64,000 nucleotides of DNA from Epiperipatus broadwayi (taxonomy: Eukaryota > Onychophora > Udeonychophora > Euonychophora > Peripatidae). The stretch lies in NCBI GenBank assembly GCA_028023455.1, contig JAQFVV010012530.1, forward strand, positions 870,001 to 934,000, written 5' to 3'. This document shows, piece after piece, positions 38,501 to 47,500 of the stretch. The translations under genes and the position numbers were made by a program. Each line of letters opens with the position of its first letter. The first letter of the stretch is position 1. The notes under the pieces are model-generated. The model made no database searches. It saw only the letters and a program-made list of their open reading frames with translations, and was not told the DNA's origin.

Positions 38501-41500
38501 AAGAAGTATGGACAAAAAAAAAACTATCATGTAGATTAATATGAAATATTTTCAGAGATACCAGGTATTATCTCTGGGTATGTACACAGTCTTATCAAGC
38601 TAGATCATACCAAATAACTCATCAATATAAGGCTGAAATAGAAAAACAAATACAACAAATGATAAATTGGGGAATAATTGATTGCTAAATGTTTATGGGT
38701 CTGTAAGATTATGCATAGATACAAGACAACTGAATAAGATTACGGTTTCTAATAGGAATATACCTCCACTCATCCATGTCTTACTTATTAAATTTCAAAA
38801 ACAGTAAATTTTTACCACATTTGACTTTACATTAAGCTATTGTCAGATTGCACTCCATCAAGATGACCAAAAGTATACAGCATTTTAATATGGTGGCTAT
38901 TCTATCATTTTCATTGTAGCGGAGCTGGTCTATTGAGATGCTTGGATCAAATCCTATTTGATGAAGTTAAATTCTTAGTGTCTTTATATGTAGTTAGTAT
39001 GGTATTTGCATCCAAAGACTAGCAAGACTATTTAATTCACCTAGAACTTTTTTTTAAGGAATGTAAACATAAAGGCATTCAGATCAATATAAAAAAGTGC
39101 TTTAATAGCTTCTAAAGTAGTATTTTTAGACCAAATAGTGGGAAAGGATGGTATAACATCCTGACTAAATAATGTCCATCAAAAATTTTGAAACTCCTAG
39201 AACTCTAAATCAAATATGATCATTCTAGAGCCGGTAATTTCTATCACAAGTTTTATTCAAATTTAGCTTTGGATATGCAATCTATGATTCAATTATTAAA
39301 AAAGAATGTAACCTGGTGATGGACCCTAATTATGATCAAGACTTTGAAAAAATTAAAATGAAATTTATTGATACTATTGTGCTATTTTATTTCGATTTTG
39401 TCAAGCCTTTTTATGTCCAAGCCGATAACAGTAGCTGTTATACAACCAACTAGGAAGTCTCTATTTTTTTAAATAGACTAATAAGAGCCCCAGAGTTGAA
39501 TTATATTGTTGCAGGGAAAGAAGTCTTAATAGTAATATGAGCTTACCAAAAATTTAGACAACTCTTCTTGGGCTCTGAGGTTATTGTGAACACAGATCAT
39601 AAGTGCCTTGAATTCTTGAATCTTAGCTAACTAACCAATAGTCGCTTAGTTCAGTGGAGTTTATTTCTCCATGAATTTCAATACTATTCTCAATATTATA
39701 AGAGATTCGAAAATATTATAGCTGATATTGGTATTTTTAGTTTTGACTACTTACTTTTCTATATTTCTATATAGTTGTATATGTTGCAATTCTGGAGAAG
39801 TTTGATGGACCATCAAACCTATCAACTCTTTTTGAAAGTTTAGAATAATAAATATTGTATAAAGTTCTAGAAGTTGTAGCATTGTTTGTTTATATTATTA
39901 TGAATAAATATATATATTTTAATAAATCATACAATATAATATAAAAAAATATCTTTATATAACAGCAATAATATATATAATAATAATAATCATACACATA
40001 AAAGCTCTTATAATATATTATATCATATGATTTATTTAAATACATGTAAAAGCAGCATAATGGATTAAATTTCCATTTTTTGTTGATAAATATATATATA
40101 TTGTACCACTTTTAGGTCATCTTGGGGTTTCATAAATTTTTATATACTCTCATTTACAAGCATATACAATTAACCAAATTGTGTTTCCTTTTCTTAATTC
40201 AACAAGAAATAAATGTTAGAAAACTTTACTATATTTCCAGATTAATATACCCTAAGCATGCAACATATATATATAATGTCAGAGCGAACTATGATTAGTG
40301 GCACTTTTTTTTTTTGTTATTTCTGGGCACCAGGGTTAAATGGACTGAGTACAAAGCACCTACCACATAGTCAATTAATGGCAACTAAAATGTCCCAATT
40401 CTTGCATCAGCTTTGATCTATGGAGATTTATTAATTAATCAAGTATATTGGCATTTATAAACAAGAAACTCTAAAAGGAAGATTGCTAGCTGGCACTTAA
40501 TACCTAAATTTAATAAACAAATAAGCAAAGATTAGAGTTACAAATTTATTTACTAATTCTACCCTAAGACAGATTGTTAGCATTAACATATAACATGCAC
40601 ATATAGATAGCATTGTTACAAATAACTCATTAATATCTAAAAGTTATATATAAGCATAATCTTGAATATTAAATTGATTCTAAAGTTCTTAATACTAAAT
40701 ATTATTAGCTCAGTTCATGTATTAAGAGTTCATCTATTTTAAGTAAAATTATAAAATTAATGTACAGTTCTTATTTATCTTGTCAGAACTATCTGTGGAT
40801 GTTTACTAATACTGCATGTAAGTATACAATGGCCATGGATTTTCTTTCTGTGAGATCCACTTGGTACAGTTGGAGTAGGGTTTTATTCTTGTCCGGGGTC
40901 TGATCCTTAAGTAGGCACAGCATCGGGGTCAAAACATTCTATTGACTTCAAGCAAAGAAGGAAGCATCAACAACCATATCCATTTAGCAACACATTTTAT
41001 TAAGATCAAATCCGTAGGTAACGACAAACACACAGCAATACATTTTTCTACAGATAACGAATATGCAGTTTCTTTCTTCAGGATTCTCCAACAATTTTAT
41101 TTAGCAATACAAAAAAAACAAACTGTTATTTCAGAAGCAGCATAAGTAAGAATATTTTCAGTGGAAAAATGATTTATTGTAATATTAATTGTTAAATTCA
41201 ATGTGTATTCTAAAACCTGGTTTGTTTCGAATTATTAATATTTGTCTTTTCAATTTCTTCTTCAATTTTGAGAAAGGGGGATGGGGAGAAAGAGAAAAAA
41301 AATATGTTTAATTGTAAGTTTTCAAGATTTGTTTTGATTTCTCATAATAGTACTTAATATTGACTTACAACTTCATTTATAAATTAAATGTATAATTTCA
41401 AACAACCTTTTAGTACTTGTAAATGACAGGTTTGTTTATTTGTCTTTTAAATTGTTAAATTTCTTATTTGGTTTTGAAAAAGTGAGGGGAAAAAATTTGG

Positions 41501-44500
41501 TCAATTGTAAATATCAAATTTTATGAAAATAATAATAGTAAAAAACAAAATAATTGTCAGCTACAATTTATTTTATATCTAAGAAAATTGTTTTTTGATT
41601 ATTCAATACAAATTAGAATAGAACAAATAAAACAATACAAATAAAAATTTTGCTTTGAAATAACAACAAATTAAAACAAGGTTAAAGGAAAATTATTTCT
41701 TTTGATTACTGCTGTTGATAATTGTTTGCTTTTTATTCCACAAAAATAAAATAAAAAAAGCCATTGCCATTTTATATAAACCGACTATTTGGTAACTATT
41801 GACAACTCAAAATTGCTTTAAACTCCCCTTAGATTTTTTCTTTCTTTTCTCCATCATTGCCGCCAACATGCATTTGACACAAGGTTGTTCACATTTGACA
41901 TCAAGTATTTTTAAACAACAATATACATCTGTGTAAGTCAACAATTTTCTTAGAATAAAAACATATACTATTCCAAGTAAAGAATATAAGGTTTATTTTT
42001 ACATTTTTAAAAATAATAATAAAAAAATAATCTAAATGAATATTTCAAGTTTTACGTTTACATTTCTTTATCAAATAAAAATATTTTAACAATATAAATG
42101 AAAAACACTAAAGTTTAATTTTAAATTAATTTCTAAAAAAAAAAAAAAAATATTGTAATGTACAACAATTTTCATTTATATCTTTTATTTTCTGTTGTAT
42201 TTAGTAAACTATTTACGAACCTATATTCTATATATATAAAGCATATTGAGTCTTAATTAAATTTAACAATTTCTTATCCTTGTATTTTTCATGACATCTG
42301 AAGCAGTGTTTTAAAGAAAGAAACATATAATGGAATGTAGATACTCGAGTACATCAGTACCAGATTATCATATAAAACACATAGGTTATGTTGTTTATAC
42401 AGTTGTTATTTGTGAAAATTTTTATTAACTTCACCTATATACGTTTAAAGCTTAGTATAAATATTACAAAGATATTAAAGTATATGCTTGTAGATTAGTC
42501 ATGAAGCTATTCAAACCTACTTTGATTTATGTTTCAGGCTTGATATTGTTGATGAATGTGATTTTCTGAAACAGGTTCTATCATGTTATACCTTAGTAAA
42601 TAATGAACTGATAGAAAGCACTTAAATGCTTTTATTTATAATATTCTAAGATACAGCTCTGTAATAATATGTACTTTGTAATTGTTTGTTATTAGTATAT
42701 CTTTATTTCAGAGAATCAGTAAAGCTTATTAATTTATATAACAATTTTTTTTTTTTTTTGTAAAGTTTGGTATATACAATATCTGTTTTACTAATGTCAT
42801 TAAATCTATAATTTTCTTTATTTTGCTGTAATAGTTTATATAAATACAATTTCTGTAATACAGGCTTATTATCTATGTGTATCAATATATATAATATATA
42901 GGGTATATGAGCATAGACTTTCACATGATATTTTAATGGATAGGCTTCAAAGTCTGCGCTCATATATCCTATATATTATAAATACAATTTGTAGATTTAA
43001 CTTCAAACATTCCTAAGGAAGACTGCAGGATAGTCAAAATGACAGATTGCATGTATATATATAATAAAAAAAATTTTGCTTTAATAAAGTATTAAGTAAG
43101 GTGTCCAAATTGTATTTATATATGTTTTAATTAATATTAATAATTTTAAAATTATTTAATAAACTGTGTTCTTCAGGTTAATTAATGTAGCACTTTTATT
43201 TTGCTAATCATCATATCATAGCAGTTGCCATCGAAGTATATATTAGTTCCACATGGATTATAATTTTGTGAAGATATTTTAAAAAAAGATTTCATTATTA
43301 TTTTTTTCTTTTTATAAGGAATATGTCAACATAAACATAAAGAGTTACTAATAGCTGTGGAGAAAGCTAAAGACATTGGTATGTATTTCTTATTGATTAC
43401 ATATATATACACAGTATGCCTTAGTGAAAATATGACCAGTGTTTGATTGTCTCTCCAAATTGCTCAGAGAACCATATTTGAATCATTGCAGTTTAGCTAT
43501 TCACTATAAAAATTTTAAGGTGCTAGCATGTCTTGATCATCAGTTATGACATGAAATGTTTATTGCATATTTTAATCCATGATGGAACAATGAGATAATA
43601 TTAAATTTTGTTTTAAATTGGGAAAATTGCTGCTAAAATGTTTGAAAGATTTCAAAATGTGTCTGGCATTGAAACCATAAGTGCCAAGAATGTTTTTGTA
43701 TAGTTTGCAAGATTTTATGATGTCAATGAGAGCATTGAGAATAATCTACAAAGATACGAAAATAATGTCACATTTCGTATCATAACTTGTGACCCAGACA
43801 TGGTAATGTTTTAAAATTTTTATGCTAAATAGCTAAACTATGTCATTATGTAATCCATATATTAATTAGGAAAGTGCTTCAGGCATCTTGGGGAAAACTT
43901 GATATTTCCATTGGGACATACTGTGTATGTTTACAATTTGTCATTTATCTTTTTTTTTAATGAAATTAGAATGATTATATTCATTTGCAAATGCTTTAAT
44001 GCTAAATGAATGATGTATATCTATATACAGTAAAAATGCAGCCTCAACCAATATTTAAGTAAGCCAATAGAATGTCTGAAATATGCTGTCGTGGCAACAC
44101 TTCAATTAGATAATAAATAAATAATTTCATTCCATGATAACAGATTGCTGATATTTTATTGGTTTATTTAAGCATTAACTATGATGATAGATTTATATAT
44201 GATAACTAGCTAGTTGTTAGGACTTATAGTTAACAAAACTTGAGATGAAAAATATATAAATTAATAAAACGTTAATTAATTGCACTGAGCCAGCTTTTAT
44301 CAAAACATTACTAGAATTGTAGTGCTGAATAAAGTTATGCAGTACAGGTAAGTTTATATAATTGATATATGTAAATGAAGCACAATAGCAAATAAGGCAA
44401 TTTAAAATATTTCATTTTTCGGACAATGGAATACATGAATCCTTTTTGTTAATGGAATGTGGATTCTTTGCAATTGCCAAGCCTCTTTGTACTTTCTTTT

Positions 44501-47500
44501 CCTATCTTTTTTTCCTAGTAAATTGTTCTAACATTGAATAGAAAAAACGTGACCATTCATGATCAAGAAAGATCAATCTATATTCAGTCTTTTGTTTAAC
44601 TCTCTGATGTTTAAAGAACCGACCAATCATCTTTTGCATTTAGGTAATTGACACAGGCTCAGATGGATTAGTGGTTATTCTATTAAATAATTGTACTAGA
44701 AAAACTGATTGGCTTATTATTTTTAACATTATATCAGTTTGTATGTAAACAATGTGTCTGTGAAAAGGTGACTGTTTTTTTTTCTCCACTATGCTTGCAG
44801 TTTCATCTTTGAATCACTACATGTATTGTATAGGATCAGAGTTTAGATATTTACCACAAAAATTTTACTAGATATCAGAATCACAAGTTACAACGTGCGA
44901 TGTCACTATGTTTTTTATCTTAATCTGTGATGGAACAATGCACTAATATTAAATTTAGTGTTAAGTTGCGTAAAATTATTAGTGAAACATTTAAAATGAT
45001 TCCAGCTTTGTATGGAAGTGAATCCATGAGTCGCAAGAATGATTTTAAATGGTTTCTAGATATCATAATGGTAGGGAGAGCATTGGATATGATCAACAAA
45101 GGTGTGAAACATGATTAGATTATCAAAAGTATAAAACACAGTTATATCAGTGCCTTAAAATTTTTGTTGTGAATAATTAAACTGTCTTTATATAACACAT
45201 GCATTGATTTAGATATAGGACTTATTTAAATGGTATCAGAATTCATTAATTTATATTATTTTCAGTTTGGTGTTATATATCTGGTTTTTATGTTACATTT
45301 ATAAAATAAAAACTTTTTGACACATGGAAAAAAAAAAAGATATATTTTCTTGCCATCTCAATAGTGTTAAAAATTAGTTCTGGTTTTATAGTGAAACACT
45401 ATACAAGAACAGATCAAATTTTTCCAATTCATATGTATACATTAGTGTTGATCTTGCAACTTACATGATAAACAGAAATTTTTGATCTGTTCTGATGTCT
45501 TTTTGTGTTAGAAGTCAGTATTTGATACATAACTTTTACACATTTTAGCAGTATTGAGATTAGTAAGAGGAACCCACACATATATATAATCAGTGCTTGG
45601 TTTATATTAAGATAACAAATCTACACACTTTAATGGACAGAATATAAACCAAGCACTGATTATATACATGTGTGGGAGATGATGATCCGGACCAACTGAT
45701 AATGATTTTCATTCATTTAGTTTGTTTTTTTATATGTATACTCATATAAATTAAAAGAGATGGGGAAAATATAGTTAGTAGTAATGCCATTTCTTTCTAG
45801 AGTGTCTTGGTTTGCTTTGGAATTATTCAGAATAAAAATATTTGCATACAGAAAATTTAATGAATTCAAATTCATAATTTATTGAAGCGCAAAGCTTGGT
45901 GACATCCAGAAATGTAATAGGTACTCTGCAGAGAAAAATGCTGCTGCTATGGAATCATGAAAGAAACTTGTTATTACATAAAAATTGTACATGAAAACAA
46001 AGTTATGAATATATAGGTGACTAAATTACATTTAATTTTAGTTCTATGTTTAATTATTTTTCTATATATATCGTTATCTTTTTATAATAAGAAAATAAGT
46101 ATTAAATGGGGGTTTGTTTTTGTTTATAATATTTATTGCTTCCATAATTTGAACTAAGAGGTATTTTCTTTGAGAGTTCTCAATTATTGGTTACAGGTCT
46201 TGTTTTTGGGAATGTGCCAGAAAGAAGAAAACAAAAAACCCCATGATTTATATGCAATAACTGATAATTAAATTAATGAAGTCATCATTCCTTGTTGCTG
46301 TATGCCATTATGAACATCTTCAACGTTATCTCTTTTTTTGGGAAGCTTTTTCTGAAATGGCCATCAGAGCTATCATATTATTATTGTTGATGGCCTGAAT
46401 GTCATCAAAAATATATTATTCACTGGGACAAAATTAGGTTAGTAGGGAGAGTACTCCCATTACAGCTGTTTACTGGCTAATAATTTTTGGTATTCTAATT
46501 CAAGTTTTGATATTCTCATGTTTGCACTCAAAAATATGCAACAACTATCAAAATATCATCACAACACAAATACAATTGTGAAACACTGATGTTGCAAGGT
46601 TATGAAACCTTACCAAATTGTTTGTGCAGTACTACCATCGTACATAGTGGTTACTTTGCGAACTTAATTGCCATACCTCATATGTATACTACCACTGTTT
46701 TGATTACTCTCATATAAAAAATGTTTGCATATATATTCTTTATTTTAAAGCTTTGTTATAACAATATATTTTAATATAAATATACTATAATTTATATTTT
46801 TAACAATGTTTGGGTTTGTAATGAGAAAGGAAAAGATTGTTAAAATCTGAAAGATTCACAAATCAAAAAAAGAACTGGAACCAGGGATTTGGATTAATGA
46901 TAGTTTAATAAACAATATATTAGCAATATAAAAAAAATTATCAATTAATTAAAGTAATATCAAATTTTCAACACATCATCTATCATAGTTTTTATTTCAA
47001 TTTATACTATAGGATGGAAAAGTCAGCAATTTTTGCATGATATTGCTAACTTGTATGTAAATTAATAAAATATCACATGACTTCAGCTAGCTGGAAGTTG
47101 CATTGCATCCTAAAACTTCAGGTGCACTGTTCCAAAATCCAAAGCACATTGCTGATGAAAGCCATAAGCTTGAAACTTGTCTGGGAATTTTAGATATAAC
47201 AGTACAATTTAGAGATTTATTAAGCACTGTCATCTGGCATCTACCATTACTTACTAAAGCTTGCAGTAAAGCATAGAAAAGGTGAAAAATTATGTTTTTA
47301 TAAATGGATCATTATTACGGGTATTTACTTAAGGATAATGTTGATGGAATGGCAGTCACCTCAAAAGCACTTGATAACGCCAGTTAATGCCTAAACATAT
47401 ATGCAGAGATTTGTTGATTTTTCCCATTATGTGACTAGTGTGTATATTAAAATAAAAAATACAGTAGATTATGCATTGAAAATGTACTATTGTTTGTTAA

